NCBI GenBank assembly: GCA_003569185.1
Contig: BGOJ01000006.1
Coordinates: forward strand, 1 to 64,000
Source: Candidatus Planktophila sp.
GTDB taxonomy: Bacteria > Actinomycetota > Actinomycetes > Nanopelagicales > Nanopelagicaceae
DNA length: 64,000 nt
Reading direction: 5' to 3'
In this document: in pieces, positions 40,960-51,491 of the stretch
How positions within the stretch are numbered: position 1 is the first letter of the stretch
How the letters are laid out: the number at the start of each line of letters is the position of its first letter
Program-made: the position numbers and the translations under genes
The notes under the pieces: model-generated
Seen by the model: the letters and a program-made list of their open reading frames with translations, nothing else
Told to the model about the DNA's origin: nothing
The model's database searches: none

Positions 40960-43900
40960 ACCAGCTCCTTAAGCGGAACTTCTCGTTTTCGTCGACCAGC
41001 TGGCAACGCCAAAACAATCGCAGATATTAAAGCTATTAACTGAATTGAGATCCAAGCTCTTCGGTTTGTACCATCATGGGTAAGTGAGAATTCACCAGGC
41101 TCTGAAATTTTAAACATAGGAATACCAAATGGATGTTGTTCTATCGGAACTACTTTTCCATTTAGCAATAAGTGCCAAGCTTTATCGTATTTTTCAGCTA
41201 ACAAAATAACGCCCTGTCCAGAGACATAAGAGGTTGACGCTTTGTCAGTTGAACTAATTGGAAAAAACTTTCCTTGTGTATTTTGATAGGTCACTCGTGC
41301 GTGAGATTTCTCTACCTTCCAAACAACACCATCTTTAGTTGCAGAGCTTCGAGTGAAGCCGCCAATACCATCGATTATTCGAACCAACCCAGCATCAGCC
41401 GGATTTTTCATAAAAACATATTGGATTCCATAATGTCCAAGTACTTGACTGCTGCTGCCACCAACACCATTTACTAAATCAACAATCGCTTTGTGGAACT
41501 GTTCTGGTGTTTGACTTGCAACATCGGCTTGGCCAATTTGCAGATCACTTCCCCTTGTTACAAAGTACTGCAACCTTTCTGGACTCTTTCTAATCACTAA
41601 AGTTTTAGGTCGCTCACTTGTGCTGGCAAGATCAGTTATAAAGGCAGGTATTACCTGCTCTTGGTTTGATCGAACCAAAGAATCAGCACCCAAAGTGGCA
41701 CTCCATATTGAGATTGAAAGCATTGAAACAACTGTAACTACCGAGGTTAAAACTGAAGCAATATGTTTAAAACCAAAGTTGCTGCGTTTTAGTTGCGGCA
41801 GGATTCGCTCAGCTATCGCAAATATTGATAGCAAAGTTAAAAGCTGAGCAAATACTATTAATGGCCCACTGTATATCCGCTGCGCACTACTGCTATTTCC
41901 CTCTATGTAGTAAGAGCTAAGAGTTGCCGCTAATACAATTGCAAATAATGCAACAGTTGCAGATTTACGTTGATCTTTTGAAATAAGCCCAATTAATAAG
42001 TAAAGAACAAATGGTGCCAAAATAAATAGAGCAGGTGAGCTTGGTCCGCCTGGATTAAAGAAAAGTATCGAAAGTGGGTTAGCTGACTCAATTGAAAGCC
42101 CTGGCTCACGAATTGCTGAAGCGGATTTAATAATAAATTTATTGAGATTGGAACATTTATCAAAAGTGGAGTAAAGATTAAGGCGGCCCGCTTTTTCACC
42201 TCATCTGTATCAAGATTTTTCAAAATTTGTTGCCAATTTCTAGTGCGCCATTTTGATAAGGTGAAATAGGTATAGGTAAGTACCGATACATGGAAAAGGG
42301 TCCAAGCGAGTAGAAATAACAGAGAAAATGCCCCAGCTACAGCCGCAACTAATGTTATTGAAAAAATCTTTCGCCAGGTTAAGTTCTCTAAACCTCGATT
42401 TTTCTCAAGTAATGTAAACAATCCCGGTAGCAATAGTGCGATCACAATTGTGCCGATACGGCCCTGATTTATTGCGGCAAGTGTCACCGGTGAAAATGCA
42501 TAGATAAAGGCCACAAAAACACTTGAGTACTTGGTCAATGAGTAGCGTCTTGCTGTTCTATAGCTAAGAACAAATAATAAGGTTGGAGTTAAAAAGAATA
42601 ATGCTGCTATAAAGCTTTGTGGATTAGCTGCTGTTACAAATGATGCAATACCAATAATTGGAATCCATGCTGGTGCAGCTGCGCTGCTACCTAGCCCCAC
42701 AAGGTGCCACGAGTTTACATAGGAGGTGATTAACTCAAATGCACTTGCCGGAGCAACCGCTAACGCTCCCCCTGATAAAGATCCAAATCGATTTCGAGAG
42801 TAAAGGAGTGAAATAAATAATGTTAACAATATTCCCAATAACAATGGTTGCTTGACTAGAGAACGGATTTTGCTAAAGCTCTTACTAGGTGCATATTCGA
42901 TCTCATCAAAACTTTCATCAATTACACCGATATCTGAATAATTCTTAGCTCTAGTTATTTCACCATCAGCACGGTTTGGCTTAAAAGCATTCACTAATGA
43001 GGATGAAATTCTCTCTACGATTGAACGTAATTGCACGCCACGACTTGGAATAAATGGTGTGATAACTCTTGCCGTTAATACCTTGCTAGATTTTCGATAA
43101 CGTCTAGATTTAATTAAATCTGCTGGTTTAAAAATTAAAAGTGCAACTGCTGCAATCTCATCTGCTGCATAACCTGGTAACTTTGCCAGCAAGTAAATAA
43201 TTGATCGACCAATTGAAGTGAAGAGAAGTTGAATTGCAACCCAAGGTAAAATCCACCAACTTGAGTTTGCAAGTAAAACAAAAGCTGCATTTCGTCGATC
43301 TAGAAGCAGTGGTCTATGCAAGATTGCATCTCTAACATCGACAGATCTGCGTTCAGAGGATGCTGCCTCTGCGTGGTAGAGAATCGCCTCGCCAACACAA
43401 ACTACTGAGTGGCCTGCAATATGTGCTCGCCAACCTAAATCAATATCATCTCGAAACAACTCAAGGCTGGGATCAAATCCACCTAACTCTTCAAATAAAG
43501 ATCGCTTAATTAACATGCCAGCGGTGCTTACCGCCAATACATCTTTAACTTCATCATGTTGACCTTGGTCATGTTCTCTATCTTCAAGGGCTGTCCAGCG
43601 AGTGCCATTTTCAGTAATGCTGATACCCGCTTCTAAAATATGTTTGCGGTCATACCAGCCAAGAATCTTTGGACCGGCGATACCAACTTGAGGTCGGGCA
43701 ACTACTGCCTCTAACAATTTAGCTAAGGCATAACGATCTGGCGCGCAATCATCATGCAATATCCATAACCACTCTTGTTGATTACTTTCATAATCTGCAG
43801 GTGGAAGTTTTGCTACCGCAGCTGCAACCGCTGCTCCAAAACCATTTCGCCTTGATTTTTTTATTACCTCAATACCTGCGTTTGTTAATAACTTAACTGA

Positions 43901-44074
43901 GCCATCATTAGAACCATTATCGACAGCAATAATTTGATCAACTTTATGTTTTTGTGAAGATAGGGAGGCGACAACCTCACTTAACCAGGTGACACCATCA
44001 TGAGTAACAACTATTGCTGTTACAAATTGATCTTTAAGTTGGACTTGCGTCCCGGTGCTTTGCTTTTCAGCCAC
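40956..44074 (-). pseudogene. Large membrane glycosyltransferase (GT2 domain + multi-TM), split near 42120 by an apparent 1-nt frameshift
   Basis: ORF 41993..44074 ends INLLLNP|LQQFVSQG; the other frame continues SASAIREPGLSIESANPLSILFFNPGGPSSPALFILAPFVLYLL into ORF 40956..42020. Confidence 0.8.
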
Positions 44075-44082
44075 CCGTAATT

Positions 44083-44349
44083 TTATGCGCTACGGCGCTT
44101 TAAGCGACGACGCTCACGTTCAGATAATCCACCCCAAATTCCAAACCGCTCATCATGAGCTAGGGCGTACTCCAAACACTCCGCACGAACCTCACAGGAA
44201 AGGCAGACACGCTTTGCCTCACGGGTTGAGCCACCCTTCTCAGGAAAGAATGCCTCTGGATCGGTCTGAGCGCACAGTGCGCGCTCCTGCCATGAAAGTT
44301 GTTCTGAGGAAACTACAAGGGCTGCAAGCTCTGCACGCTGATCTGACAT
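44083..44349 (-). CDS. WhiB-family transcriptional regulator (WhiB2-like)
   Basis: WQERALCAQTDPEAFFPEKGGSTREAKRVCLSCEVRAECLEYALAHDERFGIWGGLSERERRRLKRR. Confidence 0.95.
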   Translation of the reverse strand: MSDQRAELAALVVSSEQLSWQERALCAQTDPEAFFPEKGGSTREAKRVCLSCEVRAECLEYALAHDERFGIWGGLSERERRRLKRRSA

Positions 44350-44418
44350 ATCTCTCCTATTTACTCATCCAATTTAGCTGGAGTACCTAAGGGCCAGGGT
44401 GTGCCCACTAATAGGAGA

Positions 44419-44447
44419 ATTACACGCTTGTAACTCGATTAAGTCAA
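44419..44447 (-). promoter_or_regulatory. Sigma-70-type promoter for the WhiB gene (TTGACT-17-TGTAAT)
   Basis: Reverse complement TTGACT TAATCGAGTTACAAGCG TGTAAT, about 70 bp upstream of the start codon. Confidence 0.55.
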
Positions 44448-44473
44448 GTTGAGATTGTACAAATTGGGCAAAA

Positions 44474-45445
44474 TTAAAAGCCCAAATAATTGGTCAAAAC
44501 CACCATTCCCGCCTCAATTTGGGCCTCTGGTGCGATTATTGAGTCAATTATTTTGCAATTACTACCAATTTTCGCCCCACTACCAATAATTGAACCAGTA
44601 ATTTGGCAATTACTCTCAACTACAACTGCAGATTCAATTACTGAGCCATTATTTATCACACAACCACTGCCAATCTTGGCTGTTTGTGAAATTAAGTTAT
44701 CACCTGTGTGCTTTGGTGTGGCAGAGGATGTGATCGCTCCGGTAATTAAATCTGCTGATGCCTTAACTAGAGCAGCAGGTGTGCCTATATCTAACCAGTA
44801 TGAGTTATCTAGGTAACCAAAAACCTTTGCATTATTAGCTAGAAGATTTGGGAATGTATCCCGCTCCACACTTACCACTTTATCTTGCGGAATTTGATCA
44901 ATTATCTGCCTATTAAAAATATAACAACCGGCATTAATTAGATTGCTGATGGGATTTTCCATCTTCTCAAGGAATGATTTGATCTGCTTATTTTCTAATA
45001 GTTCAACACAGCCGTAAGCTCTGGCATCTTCTACCTGCGTTAAGTACAAAGTGATATCTGCTTGGTGTTTTTTGTGAAACTCTAATTGCGCTTTTAAATC
45101 ATGACCACTTAATACATCACCATTGAAAATAACAACCTGATCACAATCTGCTAATAAATTTGCTGCATTTCTTATGCCTCCGCCAGTGCCAAGTGCACTC
45201 TTTTCAACTGCATACTTAATTTTGATACCAAATCTTTCGCCATTGCCAAAGTAAGGCTCAAAAAGCTCAGATTTATAAGATGTGGCTAACACGATCTCAG
45301 CGATACCAGCATCTGCTGCTTTTCTGATTTGGTGTTCAGTAAATGGCACGCCCGCAACCTGCAACATCGGTTTTGGAGTTTTTAAAGTAAGCGGCAGAAG
45401 CCGTGTGCCCATTCCACCTACTAATAAAATTGCGCTAGTACTCAT
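44474..45445 (-). CDS. Nucleotidyltransferase (mannose-1-phosphate guanylyltransferase-like)
   Basis: AILLVGGMGTRLLPLTLKTPKPMLQVAGVPFTEHQI + C-terminal hexapeptide repeats. Confidence 0.92.
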   Translation of the reverse strand: MSTSAILLVGGMGTRLLPLTLKTPKPMLQVAGVPFTEHQIRKAADAGIAEIVLATSYKSELFEPYFGNGERFGIKIKYAVEKSALGTGGGIRNAANLLADCDQVVIFNGDVLSGHDLKAQLEFHKKHQADITLYLTQVEDARAYGCVELLENKQIKSFLEKMENPISNLINAGCYIFNRQIIDQIPQDKVVSVERDTFPNLLANNAKVFGYLDNSYWLDIGTPAALVKASADLITGAITSSATPKHTGDNLISQTAKIGSGCVINNGSVIESAVVVESNCQITGSIIGSGAKIGSNCKIIDSIIAPEAQIEAGMVVLTNYLGF

Positions 45446-46545
45446 GATTTAATCCGTGCTGCTGCCTTATTAATATTTTCATCAGTTGCAGTTAATGCAA
45501 TTCGCACAAAATTATCACTGCCATAAAAAGCTCCAGGGGTTACTAAAATTCCAAGCTGGGCGAAGTAATCAACGGTTTTATACCCATCCTCACCATTAGT
45601 GCACCAGATATATAAACCAGCTTCGCTATGTTCAATTTTAAAACCTTGGCTAAGCAATGCTGATTTTAAAGTTTCTCGGCGAGCGCGGTAGCGAGCTGCC
45701 TGCTCGGTTACATGAACCTCATCCGATAAAGCTGTGATCATTGCTTGCTGTACTGGTAGCGGCACCATCAACCCTGCATGCTTTCTTACCTGCCTGATTT
45801 GATCAATTAATTTGCTATCGCCCACTACAAAGCCTGCGCGATAACCGGCCAAGTTAGATCTTTTTGAAAGTGAAAGCACGGCAAGTAAGCCGGTGTTATC
45901 ACCATTTGCTAAGGCCAAAATTGATTTGGCATTGTCGGCAAAACTTAAATAACACTCATCACTTGCGATGATTGAATTATTTTTACGTACCCAGTTAATA
46001 CAAGCCTTTAACTGCTCATCACTTTGCACCTGACCTGTTGGATTTGAAGGTGAGTTAAGCCAGGCTAAATCTGCCGCTGGCCAAGTGCTTGCATCAATCT
46101 CTACTGGAATCGCTTGGGCTGAGGCCATCATTGCGCTAACTAAGTAGGTTGGATATGCCACCTTTGGATACAAAACTTTTTTACTTTGTAAGAAGGTTGG
46201 CAGTAAGGCAATAAATTCCTTTGAACCAATTGAGGGCAAAACATCAAAATCACCAGTTACACCTAAATGTTTAATCGACCAGGTGCGGATTGCATCTTGT
46301 AACTCTTTGGTGCCAGCAACAACTGGATAACTTGGTGAATTACTTGCAGCCGTTAGTGAATCTTGAATAAATTTTGGTGTTGGATCAACTGGAGTTCCTT
46401 GGGAAAGATCTATAAAGCCGCCGGTGTATTTTTTTGCTTTCTCACCATAGGGCGCCAAAAGATCCCAGGGGAAATCTGGCAGTTTCAGGTGCGGCCTACT
46501 TTTCTTGTGGTGGAAGAGCTGCGACTTTTTGGTGATCTTTTCCAA
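45442..46545 (-). CDS. dapC: Succinyldiaminopimelate transaminase
   Basis: FPWDLLAPYGEKAKKYTGGFIDLSQGTPVDPTPKFIQDSL; adjacent to ferredoxin; true start may be internal. Confidence 0.9.
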   Translation of the reverse strand: MEKITKKSQLFHHKKSRPHLKLPDFPWDLLAPYGEKAKKYTGGFIDLSQGTPVDPTPKFIQDSLTAASNSPSYPVVAGTKELQDAIRTWSIKHLGVTGDFDVLPSIGSKEFIALLPTFLQSKKVLYPKVAYPTYLVSAMMASAQAIPVEIDASTWPAADLAWLNSPSNPTGQVQSDEQLKACINWVRKNNSIIASDECYLSFADNAKSILALANGDNTGLLAVLSLSKRSNLAGYRAGFVVGDSKLIDQIRQVRKHAGLMVPLPVQQAMITALSDEVHVTEQAARYRARRETLKSALLSQGFKIEHSEAGLYIWCTNGEDGYKTVDYFAQLGILVTPGAFYGSDNFVRIALTATDENINKAAARIKS

Positions 46546-46816
46546 TCGGACCTAACTTTGCAGCACCACCAGGGGATCCAATCTCAACAAAAAATTTAGT
46601 ATTAACCTCGCTGTATTCCTTCCATTGCGAAGGAACATCATCCTCATAGTAAATAGCTTCTACTGGGCAGACCGGTTCACACGCCCCACAATCAACACAC
46701 TCATCAGGTTGGATATAAAGCATTCGATCACCCTCATAGATGCAATCAACAGGGCACTCTTCAATGCAAGATTTATCTTTAACATCAACACATGGTTGAG
46801 CAATTATGTAGGTCAC
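46496..46816 (-). CDS. fdxA: 7Fe ferredoxin
   Basis: VTYIIAQPCVDVKDKSCIEECPVDCIYEGDRMLYIQPDECVDCGACEPVCPVEAI; GTG at 46816 preferred over the longer ORF. Confidence 0.93.
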   Translation of the reverse strand: MTYIIAQPCVDVKDKSCIEECPVDCIYEGDRMLYIQPDECVDCGACEPVCPVEAIYYEDDVPSQWKEYSEVNTKFFVEIGSPGGAAKLGPIGKDHQKVAALPPQEK

Positions 46817-46908
46817 GCTTCTCCTTACAGTTATATCCGCCGAATAGGTAGACAATACTGCCATTAACTATTGGTCTTTCGTGGGCTGAGTTTAATCGAG
46901 GGGGTCAA

Positions 46909-47091
46909 GTGCAGCCATCTGCGGCACAGGTAGGTCAGCGAGTCAGTATTCGCCTGCATGATCCTGCTGGTGGTTATCGGGATATTCTCGGTGTTTTAGA
47001 GAGTGAAAACACAGTTCGAAAAAAGGATGGCACCGTCGTTACCTTCGATCCAGCAAAAATTGCACTCTGGAAGATTGTGCCGAGTAAATGA
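46909..47091 (+). CDS. Small SH3/barrel-like domain protein (resembles N-terminal domain of actinobacterial GNAT proteins)
   Basis: 60 aa: VGQRVSIRLHDPAGGYRDILGVLESENTVRKKDGTVVTFDPAKIALWKIVP. Confidence 0.6.
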   Translation: MQPSAAQVGQRVSIRLHDPAGGYRDILGVLESENTVRKKDGTVVTFDPAKIALWKIVPSK

Positions 47092-48485
47092 GTAATGAAG
47101 AGATACTGCTTTTTGACACCAAAAGTAGGCAGTTACAACCACTAACAAGTAGTGATGGAAAAAGATTAAGAATTTATAGTTGTGGCCCAACAGTTTATCG
47201 AGATGCCCATGTTGGCAATATGCGCACATTTCTTCTGGGAGATTTAATTACCAGATTAGCCAAGCAACTTGGGCACAAGGTTGAATTCATCCAAAACATC
47301 ACCGATGTTGGGCATATGTCTGAAGATTTTGTCGAAGACAAAATATTAGCTCAAGCAAAGGCTGAGTCTAAGGATCCATTTGAAATAGCAAGAATTTATG
47401 AGGATCGATTTCATAAAGATTTGGCACATTTGAATATAACTCCTGCTGATAAGTATCCAAAGGCAAGTGAATGTATTGATTTAATGCAGAGGTTAATTAC
47501 TTTATTAATCTCAAAAAATCATGCATATGTTGGTACTGATAGTTGCGTTTACTTCTCAGCACAATCATTTGATACTTACGGAGCGATCAGTGGCAATAGA
47601 TTAGATTCACTAAAGCCAGGCCATCGTTTTGAATACACCGAAGATGGCGCCAAAAGATTTCATGCAGATTGGGCGCTATGGAAGGCAGCTGGTGAGCGCA
47701 AAGAAATGATCTGGGATTCACCATGGGGCCCGGGATTTCCGGGTTGGCATGTTGAATGCTCTGCAATGTCATTGCATTATTTAGATGAGTATGTTGATCT
47801 ACATCTTGGTGGCATCGATTTAAGATTTCCACACCATGAAGATGAACGGGCTCAATCAAACTCTGCAATCGGTAAAGAATCTGTTGCGCTATGGGTGCAT
47901 GGTGAACACTTGTTATTTGAAGGTAGAAAAATGGCAAAAAGTACTGGCAATGTTGTATTGGTGTCTGATTTGATTTCTAAACACATTGATCCGCTAGCAC
48001 TTCGCTTATGCTTTTTGGAGAATAGATATCGCAGTCAGATGGATTTGAGTTGGGATAGTTTAAAGGCGGCACATTTATTAATTCAAAGATGGCGAGAGAA
48101 AATCCAAGTCTGGAAAAGGGACACATCAGTTGATCAAGTAAATTCCAATGAACTGATCGCTGAAGTTATTGCAGATTTCAGGCAAGATCTTGATACTCCA
48201 CGTGCCTTGCAAAAATTGCGAACTATTGAAAAATCTGAAGAAATTAAGGATTCAACTAAATTTAAAGTTTTCTCTATCTTGGATAATCTCTTTGGTTTAA
48301 ATCTATTAATGCAAAATACACAAAAGGTTTTAGATCAATATGGGCAAGAATTACTTGAGAAGAGAGTATTGGCTAGAGGTTTGGGAGATTTTGCTGAGAG
48401 TGATCGCTTACGTGATGAACTTGCGAAGTTAGGTGTTGCAGTTAGGGATGGTAAAGAGGGGCAAAGCTGGGATTGGCTAATTTAA
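47088..48485 (+). CDS. cysS: Cysteinyl-tRNA synthetase
   Basis: YSCGPTVYRDAHVGNMRTFLLGDLITR...GWHVECSAMSLHYL...KMAKSTGNVV. Confidence 0.95.
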   Translation: MSNEEILLFDTKSRQLQPLTSSDGKRLRIYSCGPTVYRDAHVGNMRTFLLGDLITRLAKQLGHKVEFIQNITDVGHMSEDFVEDKILAQAKAESKDPFEIARIYEDRFHKDLAHLNITPADKYPKASECIDLMQRLITLLISKNHAYVGTDSCVYFSAQSFDTYGAISGNRLDSLKPGHRFEYTEDGAKRFHADWALWKAAGERKEMIWDSPWGPGFPGWHVECSAMSLHYLDEYVDLHLGGIDLRFPHHEDERAQSNSAIGKESVALWVHGEHLLFEGRKMAKSTGNVVLVSDLISKHIDPLALRLCFLENRYRSQMDLSWDSLKAAHLLIQRWREKIQVWKRDTSVDQVNSNELIAEVIADFRQDLDTPRALQKLRTIEKSEEIKDSTKFKVFSILDNLFGLNLLMQNTQKVLDQYGQELLEKRVLARGLGDFAESDRLRDELAKLGVAVRDGKEGQSWDWLI

Positions 48486-48805
48486 ATGCTTTTAGATCCT
48501 CTAGAAATTAATGCTGTCACAATTGCAATAAATCCACCTAGAAGAAAAAGATTTCCGTAAGTATTTCCATAAACTAATATCTCATCACCATTTCCTGGCG
48601 TGCCCGCTCTTATAACCACCGCTAACCAAGCTGCTGCTGCATATATTTGATACCGTAAATAAAAAAATCTTTGTCCAACAACTTTTATTCCTAAAAACGT
48701 CAATAGCAATGAAGCAACATAGCCAAATGGTGGAGTGAAGTTGTGGAGTAATACGCCACAAAATCCAATCAGTGAGCCGAAAAATAAAGATTTAAGAAAA
48801 TTCAT
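48482..48805 (-). CDS. Conserved hypothetical membrane protein
   Basis: 107 aa, several TM segments, coupled to the mca-like gene. Confidence 0.65.
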   Translation of the reverse strand: MNFLKSLFFGSLIGFCGVLLHNFTPPFGYVASLLLTFLGIKVVGQRFFYLRYQIYAAAAWLAVVIRAGTPGNGDEILVYGNTYGNLFLLGGFIAIVTALISRGSKSI

Positions 48806-49674
48806 TATTTAATTCCGGCAAATAAATCTAGCTCTCGCCCATTCTCATCCAATGGTGATGCCACCTGACCCTTTACTAATGTGTAGTACTCATCTCCCCA
48901 TACTGAAAGTCCTAGGTTATTTGAGAGGGCAAAAAATGGGCCATCTACAGAGATTTGAGTGGCATGGGCTTTCATCGCGGCTAATTTCTGCGGAACATAC
49001 TCAGGGGCTTTTACTACCGAAGTTACTAATTCATCAGGCTTTGCAAAGGGTAAGTCTTCTGCGCTCTCTGCACCAAAGAAGTCTGAGCCAACCTCTTTCA
49101 TTTTGTCTATGCCCATTTGAATTACTGACTTAGGCATTGTGTTCCAATAAATCTTTTCAATTTCCCAACCTTGTGTGGCAGAAATTTCGACAGCCCGCAT
49201 TGCAACTTGATTTGCTTTTATGTGATCCGGATGGCCATAGCCACCAAATTCATCATAAGTAATCAATACCTGGGGCTTTAACTCCAAAATAATTTTCACT
49301 AACTCATTTGCTGCTTCATCTAGATTTGATTGCCAAAATACATCCTTGCGTTCATTTTGAGGCGTTCCCATCATCCCGCTGTCTCGCCACTTCTTACTTG
49401 GCGCACCTAAAAATCTAAAATCAGAGATTCCTAATTCATCCATTGCATTTTTTAATTCGATTTCACGGTGCTCGCCTAATTTGTCATCTTTACTGCTTGC
49501 TAAATTAACTAATTTCTCAACTAAAACTTCACCCTCCTCACCTCTTGTGCAGGTAACTAACGTGACATGCACACCAGCTGCTGCATATTTAGCCATCGTT
49601 ACACCATTGTTGATGGTCTCATCATCTGGATGGGCATGAACTAATAACATTCTTTTTGATGAATTCACCCGCAC
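48805..49674 (-). CDS. LmbE-family deacetylase (Mca/MshB-like, mycothiol metabolism)
   Basis: LLVHAHPDDETINNGVTMAKYAAAGVHVTLVTCTRGEEGEV...GYGHPDHI. Confidence 0.92.
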   Translation of the reverse strand: MRVNSSKRMLLVHAHPDDETINNGVTMAKYAAAGVHVTLVTCTRGEEGEVLVEKLVNLASSKDDKLGEHREIELKNAMDELGISDFRFLGAPSKKWRDSGMMGTPQNERKDVFWQSNLDEAANELVKIILELKPQVLITYDEFGGYGHPDHIKANQVAMRAVEISATQGWEIEKIYWNTMPKSVIQMGIDKMKEVGSDFFGAESAEDLPFAKPDELVTSVVKAPEYVPQKLAAMKAHATQISVDGPFFALSNNLGLSVWGDEYYTLVKGQVASPLDENGRELDLFAGIK

Positions 49675-49735
49675 AATATAACTATAAATCTTATAAAAAC
49701 TGACAATCCATCAATTTACGGATTAGAATTAACGA

Positions 49736-50344
49736 ATGGTCGATGATAAGTCTGCGCGATTACCTCGTGATGAACGTCGCGCTCAGCTACTTGTAGCAGC
49801 GCTAGAAGTTTTCACGGCAGCTGGATACCACTCTGCTGCAATGGATGAAATAGCCGACCGAGCAAATGTGAGCAAGCCAGTTTTGTATCAGCATTTTCCT
49901 TCAAAACTGGAGTTGTATCTGGCGGTACTAGATTTACACATTGATTCACTTGTGTTTGCAATCCAAAAAGCAATTGCATCAAATCGTGAAAACTCATCAA
50001 GAGTTGCAGCCACGGTTGAGGCTTACTTTGGATTTATTGATTCTGAAGGAGAAGCATTCCGCTTACTTTTTGAAAGTGATATGAATCTAGAACCACAGGT
50101 TCGAGAGCGTCTAAATCGTATGACTTATGACTGTGCCGCTGCAGTGAGTGCAGTTATTTCCATAGATACAGGTTTAGGCAAGGAAGAGTCGATGATGCTG
50201 GCAGTTGGAATTATTGGAACGGTTCAAACAACCGCTCGGCATTGGTTAGATCGTGACGGAAAGATTGATCGTCAGCGGGCAACTGAATTGGTAATGAATT
50301 TAATTTGGCGAGGTATTTCTGGGTTCCCTAAATCACAATCTTAA
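49736..50344 (+). CDS. TetR-family transcriptional regulator
   Basis: RRAQLLVAALEVFTAAGYHSAAMDEIADRANVSKPVLYQHFPSKLELYLAVL. Confidence 0.95.
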   Translation: MVDDKSARLPRDERRAQLLVAALEVFTAAGYHSAAMDEIADRANVSKPVLYQHFPSKLELYLAVLDLHIDSLVFAIQKAIASNRENSSRVAATVEAYFGFIDSEGEAFRLLFESDMNLEPQVRERLNRMTYDCAAAVSAVISIDTGLGKEESMMLAVGIIGTVQTTARHWLDRDGKIDRQRATELVMNLIWRGISGFPKSQS

Positions 50345-50381
50345 GTTCGCAAACTATTCAAGTAGTAGATAGAGTTAGAGC

Positions 50382-50645
50382 ATGGCCACTACAAAATCAG
50401 CAGCTAAAGGTTCGGGCAAGACTGAGGTAAAGATCGGTATTTCCGACAGCACTCATGAAATTTATATTGAATGCTCAAGTTCTCAATCAGAGGTAATAGC
50501 AAAGGTAAATGATGCAATCAAAACATCATCTGTTTTGGCGCTAAGTGATGCAAAAGGCCGAGAGATTTTAGTTCCACACAACAAAATTAGTTATGTTGAG
50601 GTTGGCGAATCTGCTGACCGCCGTGTTGGTTTTGCAAATCAATAA
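50382..50645 (+). CDS. DUF3107 family protein
   Basis: VKIGISDSTHEIYIECSSSQSEVIAKVNDAI...LVPHNKISYVEVGESADRRVGF. Confidence 0.92.
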   Translation: MATTKSAAKGSGKTEVKIGISDSTHEIYIECSSSQSEVIAKVNDAIKTSSVLALSDAKGREILVPHNKISYVEVGESADRRVGFANQ

Positions 50646-51491
50646 TTAGACTTTAACTACTCTTCTTTGATTTGCCCTAGCCTCTAATCTTTCCCACTGT
50701 TCAGGCAAGGTTGTGTACTCACCTAACAAATTAAGCTTTCCATTTCCATGGTAATCACTGGCGCCAGTCATAACCAAATTGTTGTCACTGGCTAACTCAA
50801 TAAGTTGATTTTTCTCCTCCGGTGAATGATCTCGATGATCAACCTCAATTCCATCTAGACCTGCCTTAATTAATGAACCAAAAGTTTCCATTGAGATTGT
50901 TCTGCCTCTATGTGATGCCATTGGATGGGCGATTACCGAAACTCCGCCTGCATTTTTGATTAATTTTATTGCTTCTTCAGGTGAAGGCGAATAATGCGAA
51001 ACATAATACTTTGATTTGTTATGGAGCATTTGAGTAAAGGCCTCATCTCGACTAGCAACGACTCCCTTCTTAACAAGTGCATCGGCTAAATGCGGCCTCC
51101 CTAAAGTTGCGCCATCTGCAAGCTGTTCTAAAACATCATTCATTGTGACATCGATACCGGCTTCATTTATGCGAGCAATAATTTTGGCCATTCGCCCATG
51201 TCTATTCTCACGAGTTTCCCCCATGGTCTTCATTAATTCAATATTTTGTGAATCGAATAGCAATCCTAGAATATGAACGCTGATCCCATCTGCAGTTTGG
51301 CAAGATATTTCAGCTCCTGGCACTAGTGAAATTCCTGGCCTTAAAGCAGAAGTTGCCTCTTGCCAACCACTGACCGAATCATGATCGGTTAATCCAATTA
51401 TTGAAATTCCTGCAGCAAGTGCTTTATTAATTAATTGCGCGGGTGAATCTGTGCCATCACTGAAATTTGTATGGGTGTGTAAATCAATCAT
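50646..51491 (-). CDS. PHP-domain metal-dependent phosphoesterase
   Basis: MIDLHTHTNFSDGTDSPAQLINKALAAGISIIGLTDHDSVSGW. Confidence 0.95.
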   Translation of the reverse strand: MIDLHTHTNFSDGTDSPAQLINKALAAGISIIGLTDHDSVSGWQEATSALRPGISLVPGAEISCQTADGISVHILGLLFDSQNIELMKTMGETRENRHGRMAKIIARINEAGIDVTMNDVLEQLADGATLGRPHLADALVKKGVVASRDEAFTQMLHNKSKYYVSHYSPSPEEAIKLIKNAGGVSVIAHPMASHRGRTISMETFGSLIKAGLDGIEVDHRDHSPEEKNQLIELASDNNLVMTGASDYHGNGKLNLLGEYTTLPEQWERLEARANQRRVVKV

